Source of the DNA: an uncultured Alphaproteobacteria bacterium | Lineage (GTDB): Bacteria; Pseudomonadota; Alphaproteobacteria; UBA9655 | NCBI GenBank assembly: GCA_937967795.1 | Contig: CALBSK010000001.1 | Span: forward strand, 10,658-74,657 | DNA: 64,000 bases | Reading direction: 5' to 3' | Shown here: piece after piece, positions 15,060 to 23,466 of the stretch | Layout: the number at the start of each line of letters is the position of its first letter | Position numbering within the stretch: the stretch's first letter is position 1 | The notes under the pieces: model-generated | The model's input: only the letters and a program-made list of their open reading frames with translations | Databases searched by the model: none | Told to the model about the DNA's origin: nothing | Position numbers and translations under genes: made by a program

Positions 15060-17117
15060 TTAACGAGTCAAGGGCCTTTCTTTCCTATGAATGGCTTTAC
15101 GGGTCCAAGGACGATGGCCTTGGAATGTTCTCACTTTTTCGATGTGAAGACCTTGGGATGTTAACCAAAGAGCGTGACCTCCGTAATGCCATAGATCATA
15201 CCAGTCGAGCGTAAAGGTAGCTTCCGGACAAGCTGTTTGAGTGGGGTGTAGGCGAATGAGAATCGCACCTTTCTCACACGGTTGCTTTTCTTTGTGGTAG
15301 GAGATGATAAGAGGAGTTTTTTGAAAAGATGTTCTACACACACCTTCCTGACAGGGCATAACCTCAGTGTTTTGGACAGCAAGATATTTTTGCCATGTTT
15401 TAGCCGTAAATTTCCCTTTTCGGGATGAACTTAACTGAAGCGTTTTCCCGTTATAAAGGGCCACCAGTTTGCCTTGTCCGTCAATGAGAAGATGAGGGAG
15501 CTTTCCGAGAGGAGCTATCAAACATCCCACTGCAATGAGAAAAACGCCAGCTCTTCGCCATGGTTGTTGCCAAAGACAAAGCCAAAGTCCTCCGAAAACA
15601 ACCAAAATAAAAGCAAGAAGAGGGGGGTGCGCCACCCAAATATTGGCGCCAGACCACGAAGAGACAGTCTCTGCAATGTGAATAAGAAGGATCAAAGATT
15701 TTTTAAAAACCCACAAGGGTCCCGCACCAAGCCCTAATGGAGTTAAAAGGCATGTTAAAAGAGCCGAAGGCATAATCACAAGACTTGTTAAAGGAACAGC
15801 TATGAGATTGGCTTCGATGGCATGAAGGCTAAAACGATGGAAAAGATAAATAGTGAAAGGAAGAGTTGCGAGGGTGGCGAGAAAGGATGTAAAAGCAAGT
15901 CCCCCTCCATAAACAAAGAATTTACGTGAAATACCTCCCCTCACAATCCAATGACTTAATGGATTCTTCCAACTTTCGTACCCTGCAATAAGGGCAATCA
16001 CAGCGGCAAAGGAAAGTTGAAAGCTGGGCCCCAAAAGAACTTCAGGTGTTATCAGAAGAATCAGGAAAGCCGCTAAAGCCACTGTTCTCATTGAAAGAGC
16101 TGTGCGATCAATGAGAATGGCTCCCATCACAAGACAGATCATGATAAAAGCCCTTTGGGCAGGAATCCCAAATCCTGAAAGAATAAGGTAGAGAAGTGTC
16201 ATGAGAAAGGTGCCAAAAGCTGCAATTTTTTTTGTATTTGTCCTTAGGCTGAGAGTTGGAATAAGAGCGAGGCCTCGCCTTAAAATAATAAATACCACAC
16301 CCGCAATAATAGTAAGATGAAGTCCCGATATGGCAAGGATGTGGGCTAACCCTGAGTTGACAAAAGTTTCCCGAACATCTTCCGGAATAGAGGCCTTATC
16401 GCCTGTAATGAGAGCGGCTGCAAGAGCACCGAGGGGGAAAGGCATATGAGTAAGGAAATAAGCGGAAATTTCTTCTCGCCGTTTCTCGAGGCGATTCTGC
16501 CACGTTGGTGAAAACCCTAAAATTTCGGGTGATGAGAGAGCAAATCCGGTGGCTCCAATTCCGTTAAAATAAGATTGCCGTCTAAAATCAAATCCGCCAG
16601 GAAGAACGGGTTCAGGAAGGGGGGACAGTTTGGCGCGGATACGAATGATCTGACCAGGCCACAAGCGTTCTCTTTTGCCTTTAAGGCTAAGACGGACTTT
16701 TTGAGGGAGGTTTTCACGTGTTTCAGACTGAAGATGAGTTAAGATAATTCGTTGATAAAAATCTCCTTTCTTGGTTGGTTTCAGCTCAACTTGACTGACA
16801 TGTCCTTCTAAGAGGAGAGCGGGTAAAGGATAATGAAGCATCTCGGTTTTAACAAAATGAGTTCTGAAGTAAGCTCCTGAAAAGCCAAGAGCAACAATCC
16901 CCAAGCTGAGGAGAAGAAGACGAAAGGTTTGAAGACGAACTCTCCAGAGAGAAAGGATGAAAAGGAGTATTCCCCCCAAAGCCCACTCTAAAGAGGGTTC
17001 GAAAGGTAAACTGAAGTAAAGAACAATCCCAAGCCCTAAAAACACAGGTAACCACAGGGGCCATCGCTGAAAATCATTGAAAAAATCAATTGAACTTGAA
17101 TTTAAAAGGTTCATCAT
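15060..17117 (-). CDS. comEC: ComEC/Rec2 family DNA-uptake channel
   Basis: A 685-residue polytopic membrane protein of the ComEC/Rec2 family, which forms the inner-membrane channel for single-stranded DNA in natural transformation. An N-terminal DUF4131-like part with membrane segments (about residues 15-75) and an OB-like soluble part (about 90-190) come first. The competence domain then starts at SGLAHILAISGLHLTIIAG (about 250-268) and has seven or more membrane segments to about residue 500. The end is a short soluble tail with paired cysteines and no full metallo-beta-lactamase domain. No comEA or comF gene is near. It may be a relic or still support DNA uptake. A second ATG lies one codon in. 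Confidence 0.88.
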   Translation of the reverse strand: MMNLLNSSSIDFFNDFQRWPLWLPVFLGLGIVLYFSLPFEPSLEWALGGILLFILSLWRVRLQTFRLLLLSLGIVALGFSGAYFRTHFVKTEMLHYPLPALLLEGHVSQVELKPTKKGDFYQRIILTHLQSETRENLPQKVRLSLKGKRERLWPGQIIRIRAKLSPLPEPVLPGGFDFRRQSYFNGIGATGFALSSPEILGFSPTWQNRLEKRREEISAYFLTHMPFPLGALAAALITGDKASIPEDVRETFVNSGLAHILAISGLHLTIIAGVVFIILRRGLALIPTLSLRTNTKKIAAFGTFLMTLLYLILSGFGIPAQRAFIMICLVMGAILIDRTALSMRTVALAAFLILLITPEVLLGPSFQLSFAAVIALIAGYESWKNPLSHWIVRGGISRKFFVYGGGLAFTSFLATLATLPFTIYLFHRFSLHAIEANLIAVPLTSLVIMPSALLTCLLTPLGLGAGPLWVFKKSLILLIHIAETVSSWSGANIWVAHPPLLAFILVVFGGLWLCLWQQPWRRAGVFLIAVGCLIAPLGKLPHLLIDGQGKLVALYNGKTLQLSSSRKGKFTAKTWQKYLAVQNTEVMPCQEGVCRTSFQKTPLIISYHKEKQPCEKGAILIRLHPTQTACPEATFTLDWYDLWHYGGHALWLTSQGLHIEKVRTFQGHRPWTRKAIHRKERPLTR

Positions 17118-17212
17118 TTTTGATCATCTTTTTTTGTTGTTGTTACAAAAAAGATTATCTAAAATTCTTAAAAAGAAAAGAGATTTTTATCAAAGGGTGA
17201 TTTTAACGCAGG

Positions 17213-17244
17213 CTCTCTTAATGAATATGCGTTCATTAAGAGAG
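17213..17244. other. Perfect 13-bp hairpin between comEC and a small secreted gene
   Basis: CTCTCTTAATGAA (17213-17225) and TTCATTAAGAGAG (17232-17244) are a perfect inverted repeat with a six-base loop (TATGCG). It lies downstream of the small secreted protein gene and upstream of comEC on the minus strand. There is no U-run after either side, so it may end or stabilise the upstream transcript rather than act as a classical terminator. Confidence 0.5.
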
Positions 17245-17272
17245 ACGTAGGTTAATAGAATGGCTCATACAT

Positions 17273-17542
17273 TCAATTACACGTGGTGAGTCCATTCTGA
17301 TCGGTATAACAGTTGCTTCCACCATAGACGCCGAACGAGGAGCCATAACCCCCATAATAATTATTATTCCAATTGCGATTTCCCTCATTACGATTCCAAT
17401 TTTGATCCCCGTGATGTTCTCCCCCAAAAGTATGGCCCCCACCGACATGGCCGCCACCACCGCGAGCGAGCGCCCCTCCTGAAAAAGTATTTCCAAATGC
17501 CAGGATGGCTCCAAGAAGCATTGTTGTTAAAAGAGTCTTCAT
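17273..17542 (-). CDS. Small exported Gly/His/Asn-rich protein
   Basis: An 89-residue protein beginning MKTLLTTM, chosen over an upstream ATG because it starts the signal peptide directly. The signal (about residues 1-27) ends near GGALARG. The mature peptide is low in complexity: a Gly-His part (GGGGHVGGGHTFGGEHHG), an Asn-Trp-Arg part, a Gly-Tyr part, and a final pair of cysteines (NCYTDQNGLTTCN). Such short Gly/His/Tyr peptides occur as secreted or surface proteins and may bind metal, but I do not recognise a family. An overlapping frame on the same strand gives a longer nonsense translation, which I reject. Confidence 0.6.
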   Translation of the reverse strand: MKTLLTTMLLGAILAFGNTFSGGALARGGGGHVGGGHTFGGEHHGDQNWNRNEGNRNWNNNYYGGYGSSFGVYGGSNCYTDQNGLTTCN

Positions 17543-17560
17543 TATTTCCTCCATTTTCAT

Positions 17561-18018
17561 TTTAATACATCATAAGAAAAATATTTCCTATTTTTTATAT
17601 TAAAGAACATTAAATAATAAAATGTTAAAATTTCATAAAATAGCCCTATGGTGTTTCTTCAATACGAATACATTTCATTTGGTTTAAATAGATTATAATG
17701 TCCTTTTTAGGACCGATGCCTGAATAGAATTTCAATTAGTAAGTTATTTTCCCTTATTTTTCAACAAATTATAAAAAATGACGGGTAGGGTGATTTTTTC
17801 TGATGAGCATTGGAAACATATTAGCAAAACTAATCCTATTGGAAAGTACGTTTGTAACTGCAAAACATCGACCAAAAAGGTTCCAGAGGTCTCACGCAGA
17901 ACCTATTTCTTCTACTACGAATTTTATAAAATATTAAAAAATTATGATTATAGTTAATTTATTAACCTAAGGGAATTTACAGAAGCGAAAATTATCCATG
18001 AAAAAATACTTTTAAGAA
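17561..18018. other. AT-rich intergenic stretch, no convincing gene
   Basis: About 450 bases with no well-supported gene. A 59-codon open frame at 17778-17957 on the plus strand begins MTGRVIFSDEHWKH, but it has no Shine-Dalgarno and no family I recognise. The right part runs into a REP-like repeat. Confidence 0.5.
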
Positions 18019-18155
18019 ACTGCTGCAAAAGGAGCTTCCCCCAACAATGTCATGCCGAACTCGTTTCGGCATCTCTTTGATAATATTCAAAAGATCCTGA
18101 AACAAGTTCAGGATGACAGCTTTTTTTAGGCCCATTAAGACCCTTTTGCAACACC
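18019..18155. repeat. REP-like dispersed repeat, family 1, copy 2 (complete, with terminal inverted ends)
   Basis: This is the most complete copy. It starts CTGCTGCAAAAGGAGC and ends with the near-inverse CCCTTTTGCAACA. Inside are two hairpins: ATGCCGAA / TTCGGCAT and ATCCTGAA / TTCAGGAT, the second followed by GACAGC. Related copies are at 14191, 46152 and 60699. Hairpin units of this kind are REP-like elements; none encodes a protein. Confidence 0.8.
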
Positions 18156-18227
18156 TTCTTTTAACATTGACAATAGGAATATCAAACTCTCATTTATAGT
18201 GAACTGAAGGCTGTGGAGTGTCCTAAC

Positions 18228-18494
18228 GTGCCAGAGCTTACGGTAAGTGAAATAAATAAACTTTTAAGCGAGGAACTCAAAGACTGGACATTCAAAGAGG
18301 ATCGCACTTACCCCATAAAGTGGGGAACTCACTGCCCTCTTACAGACACTAACATAAAGGCCTTTACTTCTGAAAAATCCGTTGAGAAGGAATGTACATA
18401 TGAGGTAATAAATGAATCTAATGATTTAAATGCCCCTATCAAGCTGTTAGGCAGGTTTTATTTGATTTATAAACCAAGCAGTACGGTTAGATAA
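18228..18494 (+). CDS. Small hypothetical protein
   Basis: An open frame of about 88 residues. I take the GTG at 18228 (PELTVSEINKLLSEELKDW) because GGAG lies nine bases before it; another GTG at 18213 is in frame but has no room for a Shine-Dalgarno. There is no signal peptide or membrane segment. Four cysteines and a mixed polar composition suggest a soluble protein, and I recognise no family. It lies between two different dispersed repeats, so it may be a remnant of a longer gene. Confidence 0.3.
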   Translation: MPELTVSEINKLLSEELKDWTFKEDRTYPIKWGTHCPLTDTNIKAFTSEKSVEKECTYEVINESNDLNAPIKLLGRFYLIYKPSSTVR

Positions 18495-18565
18495 CCTGAA
18501 CTCGCCGTAAGTAATGAAAAAATATATAAGAATCAACGTAATACGTCATCCTCGTGAAAGCGCAC
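18491..18565 (+). repeat. Dispersed repeat family 2, copy 1
   Basis: TAACCTGAACTCG-CGTAAG-AATG, then AAAAAATATATAA and ACGTCATCCTCG-GAAAGCG. The reverse complement of 61027-61103 matches it over about 75 bases with about 90 per cent identity by eye. It starts at the stop codon of the small hypothetical gene. The CCTCG-GAAAGCGAGG part of the other copy forms a hairpin. Confidence 0.75.
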
Positions 18566-18659
18566 TCGTGCTCGAAGGAGGGAATGACGATTGAGGGGTA
18601 ACGAACATCATTCTTATGTCAAGCTAAGGTTAACCTAAATCCTTCTTCGGATAGACTCC

Positions 18660-18967
18660 CTATCGCGGGGCGTAAAGCCCTAAAACAGCCCCTGTAGGAT
18701 CTCTAAAAACACAATAAAAACCTTCCTCTCCCCCTAGATCCGTAATGGGAACAATAATTTTGGCTCCTTCCAATGAGATTCATCTCTATCCTCTCCTTGC
18801 GCAATTCCTGCACAAGGTCCTTCTCCCGCATCTACTTCGATGTAGGCGTTCTCTCCTTCTTTCATCACTTTTTCCGGCAAAGACCAATTGAAAAGCCGGG
18901 CATAGAAGTCTTGTGCCTTTTGAGAATCAGAAGAACTCAATTGCATCCATCCAAAAGTATTTTTCAT
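18660..18967 (-). pseudogene. VOC-family (glyoxalase-like) gene with internal deletion and frameshift
   Basis: The first 56 or so codons read as a VOC-superfamily start (TFGWMQLSSSDSQKAQDFYARLFNW, then GEGPCAGIAQGED). The correct family ending (LEGAKIIVPITDLGG, FYCVFRDPTGAVLGLYAPR) is present downstream but in another frame. The segment that should lie between them, with the SHW...YF.V.D....v.ka strand and helix, about 20-25 residues, is missing. A deletion that was not a multiple of three explains both the loss and the frame change. The product cannot fold as a normal VOC protein. Confidence 0.75.
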
Positions 18968-19029
18968 AGTTTTTTCCTCCTCCTTTTAGATTTAATAAGA
19001 TACTTTTAACAAAAACCAATATATTGTCT

Positions 19030-20229
19030 TCAAATTGAAAATTCTTCTTTATGTTGAAAGGTTTTCATGCGCCCACAAAGTTTATCCATAACGATCGCAA
19101 GGGCCCCATTCGAGAGGACATTTGTCACTGTGATAAAGGGATCCATGAGGAGATAAAGGGTCGTCAAGAGACCAATCTCTGTATTCGTGAATCCAAAATA
19201 ACCTATTAAAACGGGGCTTACGACAACAAGCTCTCCCCCAGGAACAGAGGGGACCCCAAATTTAGCGACCATATAATATATCGAAAACAAGAGAAACGTC
19301 CCATAGCCCATGGGTTCTATCCCATTCATAGCCAAAACGACAGCTATTAAAATAGGAATCGCCACTGAATCTCCCACGTGATGAATATTAACCGTTGCAG
19401 GGATCATGATTTGAGCCACAGCTTTATTTTTTGTATTGTCTTCAGCGGCTTCTAAGGTAAGGGGCAATGTTGCCATACTCGACATGGTGGAAAGGGCCAC
19501 AATGCCCGAGGGAAAAGCATTTCCTAAAGAGTTCTTGATATCTTGGAAGTTCCCTAAGTTGGCTTTGAAGTAAAAGAGAAGGATGGAAAGGGTTTGGACC
19601 GCTACAATCAACCCAATCATAGGCCCGTATCCTATAAACATATCAAAGAGGGATTCATCATGGTGAATCTTAAATAAAAATCCAATTACATAAAGGGGAA
19701 CGAGAGGAATAAAAATTTTCGTCAATCCGTCTTGAAATAAATCTTTTAAAAAATTTCCCCAGGTCGCAAATCTTTCACTCCCGAAAAAGGCGCCATAAAG
19801 GCCTACCAACATGCCAAGGAGAAGAGCAATCGCTATGGCAAAGGGATGATGGGGAAAAGGAATCGTAAAAAAGGGTGCAAGCGGGGTCATAAGGGAGACG
19901 GCCTTTTTAGCCCCATTAGCAGCGTGATACCCTAAATGGGGAAGGAAAATCTCTCCCGCAAAATATCCGGCCTGAACAAAAATAAAGTTTGACAAAACAA
20001 CGAAGCCTAAAATCATAACAATGAGCAAGGGCGCCTTTTTTTGAAAAGCAGAAAGGCACGCAAAAACAAATGAAAATACGATAACAGGCATGCAAAAGAG
20101 AAGGGCATCCTTCATAAGGATGCTTATTGTAAAAAAGGTGCGCTGAACATTTTCCGGGACCCAGTCTCCGAAAAGTATAATTAAAATTATGGAAAGCACT
20201 AATTTTATAATGAGACCAAATTCTTTCAT
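19030..20229 (-). CDS. Dicarboxylate/amino-acid:cation symporter (DAACS/SDF family)
   Basis: A 399-residue inner-membrane symporter of the sodium/proton:dicarboxylate (GltP/DctA-like) family. It takes up C4-dicarboxylates or acidic amino acids with Na+ or H+. Conserved pieces are the Ser-rich loop GIVALSTMSSMATLPLTLEAAE (about 250-270), MIPATVNIHHVGDSVAIPI (about 285-303) and FGVPSVPGGELVVVSPVL (about 335-352). It has about eight membrane segments plus hairpins. The start at 20229 (MKEFGLIIKLVLS) is set by AGGAG nine bases upstream; a longer frame from 20271 lacks one. It stands alone, divergent from rpmH. The transported substrate is uncertain. Confidence 0.85.
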   Translation of the reverse strand: MKEFGLIIKLVLSIILIILFGDWVPENVQRTFFTISILMKDALLFCMPVIVFSFVFACLSAFQKKAPLLIVMILGFVVLSNFIFVQAGYFAGEIFLPHLGYHAANGAKKAVSLMTPLAPFFTIPFPHHPFAIAIALLLGMLVGLYGAFFGSERFATWGNFLKDLFQDGLTKIFIPLVPLYVIGFLFKIHHDESLFDMFIGYGPMIGLIVAVQTLSILLFYFKANLGNFQDIKNSLGNAFPSGIVALSTMSSMATLPLTLEAAEDNTKNKAVAQIMIPATVNIHHVGDSVAIPILIAVVLAMNGIEPMGYGTFLLFSIYYMVAKFGVPSVPGGELVVVSPVLIGYFGFTNTEIGLLTTLYLLMDPFITVTNVLSNGALAIVMDKLCGRMKTFQHKEEFSI

Positions 20230-20312
20230 TATTTTCACTCCTAAAAAGTCAAAGTACCTTACAGAAAACACCTCTCATTGAAAAGAAATTTATAGCCTTT
20301 CCGCTCTTTGAA

Positions 20313-20342
20313 TTGACTTTTTCTTTTAAATTGGCTTATACA
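20313..20342 (+). promoter_or_regulatory. Promoter of rpmH
   Basis: TTGACT (20313-20318), an 18-base spacer and TATACA (20337-20342) stand about 37 bases before the GTG start of rpmH, in the gap between the divergent symporter gene and the ribosomal gene. It would drive the rpmH-rnpA-yidD-yidC cluster. Confidence 0.5.
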
Positions 20343-20378
20343 TCAATTCAATTATATTCATAAGTAGGAGAGAGAAAC

Positions 20379-20513
20379 GTGAAGCGCACTTTTCAACCCA
20401 GTAATCTTATCCGCAAGCGTCGTCATGGTTTCAGGGCTCGCATGGCAACCGTTGGCGGTCGCAAGGTCATTGCTCGTCGTCGTGCTAAGGGACGTGCGCG
20501 TCTGAGTGCTTAA
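20379..20513 (+). CDS. rpmH: 50S ribosomal protein L34
   Basis: A 44-residue, very basic protein beginning (GTG) VKRTFQPSNLIRKRRHGF, the universal L34 start, with a clear AGGAG eight bases before it. The rest (RARMATVGGRKVIARRRAKGRARLSA) is a full-length match. It is a component of the large ribosomal subunit. It leads the conserved rpmH-rnpA-yidD-yidC-engB cluster, and its last codons overlap the rnpA start. Confidence 0.97.
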   Translation: MKRTFQPSNLIRKRRHGFRARMATVGGRKVIARRRAKGRARLSA

Positions 20514-20853
20514 CCTTCCTTTGGAATGTCTCCGGAAGCGGTCGGATTTTTTAAGGATAGCAAAAACAGGAGAGTGGTATGTTACTCCTGCGTTCGTTGT
20601 TCAGATAGCGCGCAGGTCGTTGGAAGATTCCTTTCGCTACGGTATTACAGCGAGCCGTAAAGTGGGAGGAGCCGTTAAGCGTAACCGCGCCAAAAGACGG
20701 CTGAGAGCACTTGTGGGACACGTTTTACCTCAAAAAGGGCGCCTGAACATGGATTATGTCCTCATCGCAAGAAAAGAAGTATTACGGCGAGACTTTTCTT
20801 TAATGGTGCAGGAGCTAGAGAATGCACTTATAAGGTTGCATGAAAGAAACTGA
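20506..20853 (+). CDS. rnpA: Ribonuclease P protein component
   Basis: A 115-residue basic protein that, with the catalytic RNA, removes 5' leaders from tRNA precursors. It has the family pattern: LRKRSDFLRIAKTGEW at the start, the central FRYGITASRKVGGAVKRNRAKRRLRALV (about residues 45-72, holding the RNR motif), and DYVLIARKEVLRRDF near residue 85. The start may be the GTG at 20506, which overlaps rpmH by eight bases, or a TTG at 20521. It is translationally linked to rpmH upstream and yidD four bases downstream. Confidence 0.95.
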   Translation: MLNLPLECLRKRSDFLRIAKTGEWYVTPAFVVQIARRSLEDSFRYGITASRKVGGAVKRNRAKRRLRALVGHVLPQKGRLNMDYVLIARKEVLRRDFSLMVQELENALIRLHERN

Positions 20854-20856
20854 TTC

Positions 20857-21087
20857 ATGATTCATAATATAGTCTTGTTCAGCTTAAAAGGACTTCTTTA
20901 TTTCTACCGTGGAGCTGTGAGCCCTTGGCTTCGCCCTCGCTGCAGGTATTTGCCGACCTGTTCGGAATATGCACTTGACGCCTTGGGCCGTTATGGCCCT
21001 TATAAGGGCAGTATTTTAGCTTTGAAACGACTATGCCGTTGTCACCCTTGGGGAGGGCATGGCTTTGATCCTGTTAAGGAAGATTAA
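20857..21087 (+). CDS. yidD: Membrane protein insertion efficiency factor
   Basis: A 76-residue protein of the YidD family, which helps YidC and Sec place membrane proteins. It has the amphipathic start (LFSLKGLLYFYRGAVSPW), the core CRYLPTCSEYALDALGRYG with its conserved Cys residues, and the ending RCHPWGGHGFDPV. All the family signatures are intact. It lies three bases after rnpA and two bases before yidC. Confidence 0.95.
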   Translation: MIHNIVLFSLKGLLYFYRGAVSPWLRPRCRYLPTCSEYALDALGRYGPYKGSILALKRLCRCHPWGGHGFDPVKED

Positions 21088-21089
21088 CC

Positions 21090-22793
21090 ATGGACGACCA
21101 AAAAAACTTTTTAATCGCAATTGTTCTCTCACTTGCCATTCTCTTTGGATTTCAATATTTCTTTCCTCTGACCTCTTCTAAGAAAGAGCCACCGTCACAG
21201 GCTCCTCAGGTGGCTCAACCCATAGCTACTTCACCCGATATGGTTTATCAATCTCTCTCACGAGAGGAGGCGCTCCAAATAGCTCCTCACCGTCTCATTA
21301 TTCAAAGCGGCAGTGTGAAAGGATCGATCAATTTAGAAGGAGCTCTCTTAGATGATTTGACCCTTGTCAAGTATCGTGAAACTATTAATCCCCAAAGCCC
21401 AGAGATCGTTCTTCTCTCGCCCAAAAGTACACCTCATGCTTATTATGCCCGTTTCGGATGGGCAGGCTCTCAAGGAATCTTGCCTGATGAGAAAACTCTT
21501 TGGCAAACCAATGGTCTCAACTTAACGCCACAAACTCCTGTTACATTGACGTGGGAGAATGGACAAGGTCTAACGTTTCACCAAATCATCTCCATTGATG
21601 AACACTATATGTTTACGGTCACGCAAAAAGTAACCAATGCGGGGTTAACGCCTATTCCTTTAGCTCCCCAAGGACTCCTCACGCGAAAAGGCGAACCTAA
21701 ATCGTCAGGTTTTTTTATCCTTCATGAGGGACCCGTTGGTGTCTTTGAGGGGAAACTCAACGATCCAAGTTATGACGATCTTGCTAAAACGGGCCTTATT
21801 CAAAATCCCAAAACAAAGGGGTGGTTTGGTCTTACGGATAAATATTGGCTGACTGCCCTTGTCCCTGATCCTCAAGCGGAGATGATCTCCTCCTATAAAC
21901 AAGAAGGTAAAGGAGAAGCCACATTAATTTCTGCTTTCTATCAAAGAGATCCACATGTATTAGAGCCTGGGAAAAGTATTGAAGTTACCGACCATTTTTT
22001 CGCAGGTGCCAAGGTTTTACGTCTTCTTGACGGATACGAAGAAATTATAGGGATGAATCATTTTGACTTGGCGGTTGATTTTGGATGGTTTTATTTTTTA
22101 ACCAAACCCATCTTCTACGCTCTTGAATTTCTGAAAGGCTTTTTAGGAAACTTTGGTTTGGCAATCTTAGCCCTTACCGTTTTGATTAAGCTTGTTTTTT
22201 TTCCGCTTGCAAACAAATCTTATGAATCCATGGGGAAAATGAAGAGTTTACAGCCTGAAATTGAAAAAATTCGAGAACGCTATAAAGACGACCGCATGAA
22301 AATGAATGAAAAAGTCATGGAGCTCTATAAAGTCGAAAAAGTTAATCCTATGGCGGGTTGCCTACCTATGATCATTCAAATTCCTGTCTTTTTTGCTCTT
22401 TATAAAGTTCTCTTCGTCTCAATTGAAATGCGCCAAGCTCCCTTTTATGGATGGATTCACGACCTTTCGGCGCCGGACCCCACCACAATTTTTAATCTTT
22501 TTGGGCTTATTCCTTGGGATCCTCCTTCTTTCCTTATGATTGGGGCATGGCCTCTTATTATGGGAGCGACGATGTTCTTGCAACAAAAGATGAGCCCTCC
22601 CCCTGCTGACCCCACACAAGCCAAGATGTTTCTCTTTATGCCTATTTTCTTCACCTACCTCTTGGCTCAATTCCCAGCAGGTCTTGTTATTTACTGGGCA
22701 TGGAACAATACTTTATCGATTGCGCAGCAATGGGTCATTATGAAGCGCGCAGAGAAAAAAGCTATAAAGCATGTCAAACGCAACGCCCCCTAA
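21090..22793 (+). CDS. yidC: Membrane protein insertase YidC
   Basis: A 567-residue inner-membrane insertase. The first membrane segment is at about residues 6-25 (FLIAIVLSLAILFGFQYFF). A large periplasmic beta domain follows to about residue 320. The conserved 60-kDa inner-membrane domain occupies about 345-555: a segment with LTVLIKLVFFPLANKSYESMGKMKSLQPEI, then NPMAGCLPMIIQIPVFFALYKVL, with the last segments near 490-545. Length and layout fit Gram-negative YidC. It overlaps the start of engB by 23 bases. Confidence 0.96.
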   Translation: MDDQKNFLIAIVLSLAILFGFQYFFPLTSSKKEPPSQAPQVAQPIATSPDMVYQSLSREEALQIAPHRLIIQSGSVKGSINLEGALLDDLTLVKYRETINPQSPEIVLLSPKSTPHAYYARFGWAGSQGILPDEKTLWQTNGLNLTPQTPVTLTWENGQGLTFHQIISIDEHYMFTVTQKVTNAGLTPIPLAPQGLLTRKGEPKSSGFFILHEGPVGVFEGKLNDPSYDDLAKTGLIQNPKTKGWFGLTDKYWLTALVPDPQAEMISSYKQEGKGEATLISAFYQRDPHVLEPGKSIEVTDHFFAGAKVLRLLDGYEEIIGMNHFDLAVDFGWFYFLTKPIFYALEFLKGFLGNFGLAILALTVLIKLVFFPLANKSYESMGKMKSLQPEIEKIRERYKDDRMKMNEKVMELYKVEKVNPMAGCLPMIIQIPVFFALYKVLFVSIEMRQAPFYGWIHDLSAPDPTTIFNLFGLIPWDPPSFLMIGAWPLIMGATMFLQQKMSPPPADPTQAKMFLFMPIFFTYLLAQFPAGLVIYWAWNNTLSIAQQWVIMKRAEKKAIKHVKRNAP

Positions 22794-23403
22794 TCTTCAC
22801 GATTTTGCGCGCTGGCTTTTTGCACAAGAGTGCACTTTTATTGCAGGAGCTGATAAACTTGATATTTTACCCCCGCCGGCGCTTCCCGAGATTGCTTTTG
22901 CGGGGCGTTCCAATGTAGGGAAATCAAGCTTGATTAATGCCCTTTTGGGTCGTAAAAGTCTTGCGCGGATCTCTCATACGCCGGGGCGTACTCAGCAATT
23001 AAATTTCTTTCTCTTAGGGAAACACCTTTATATTGTGGATATGCCAGGTTATGGGTATGCTGCTGTCTCGAAAGCTAAAATCAAACTGTGGTCTCAGCTC
23101 ATTCAGAATTATTTAAAAGGGCGTGTTCCTCTTAAACGGGTTTTTTTACTGATAGACAGCCGCCACGGTTTAAAATCGAGTGATCAGGTAGTTATGGAAG
23201 AATTGGATAAAGCTGCCGTTTCTTATCAACTTGTTTTGACAAAGATGGATAAAGCACCGCCAGCTCATCTTGAAGCGTTAAAAAACATCCTTCCCGAAAC
23301 TCTTAAAAAACATCCTGCTGCCTTTCCAGAGCTTCTTTTCACGAGTTCCCTTACAAAAGAAGGCATTGATCCTCTTCGTGAAGCCATTGTGAAACTTCTT
23401 TAA
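22771..23403 (+). CDS. engB: Ribosome biogenesis GTPase EngB/YihA
   Basis: A 210-residue GTPase needed for assembly of the large ribosomal subunit. G1 is GRSNVGKSSLINALLG (about 46-61), G2 includes ISHTPGRTQQLNFF, G3 is DMPGYGYA (about 90-97) and G4 is LTKMDKA (about 157-163). Its ATG lies inside the end of yidC. The gene order yidC-engB is usual in alphaproteobacteria. Confidence 0.95.
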   Translation: MSNATPPNLHDFARWLFAQECTFIAGADKLDILPPPALPEIAFAGRSNVGKSSLINALLGRKSLARISHTPGRTQQLNFFLLGKHLYIVDMPGYGYAAVSKAKIKLWSQLIQNYLKGRVPLKRVFLLIDSRHGLKSSDQVVMEELDKAAVSYQLVLTKMDKAPPAHLEALKNILPETLKKHPAAFPELLFTSSLTKEGIDPLREAIVKLL

Positions 23404-23466
23404 GAATCTCCTTGACCCATTCCAGAAAGACTTTCACACTTGAGAAAAAGAATACAGGATTTAGGT

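Noticed and set aside
17236..17514. 92-codon frame over the small Gly/His-rich gene
   Set aside because: It overlaps a gene with a clear signal peptide on the same strand in another frame; its own translation has no family features.
17778..17957. 59-codon frame starting MTGRVIFSDEHWK
   Set aside because: No Shine-Dalgarno and no recognised family; it could be real but the support is too weak to list as a gene.
20272..20378. Possible replication origin near rpmH
   Set aside because: rpmH is near oriC in many bacteria, but I see no cluster of DnaA boxes or AT-rich repeats here, and dnaA or parAB are not in the window.
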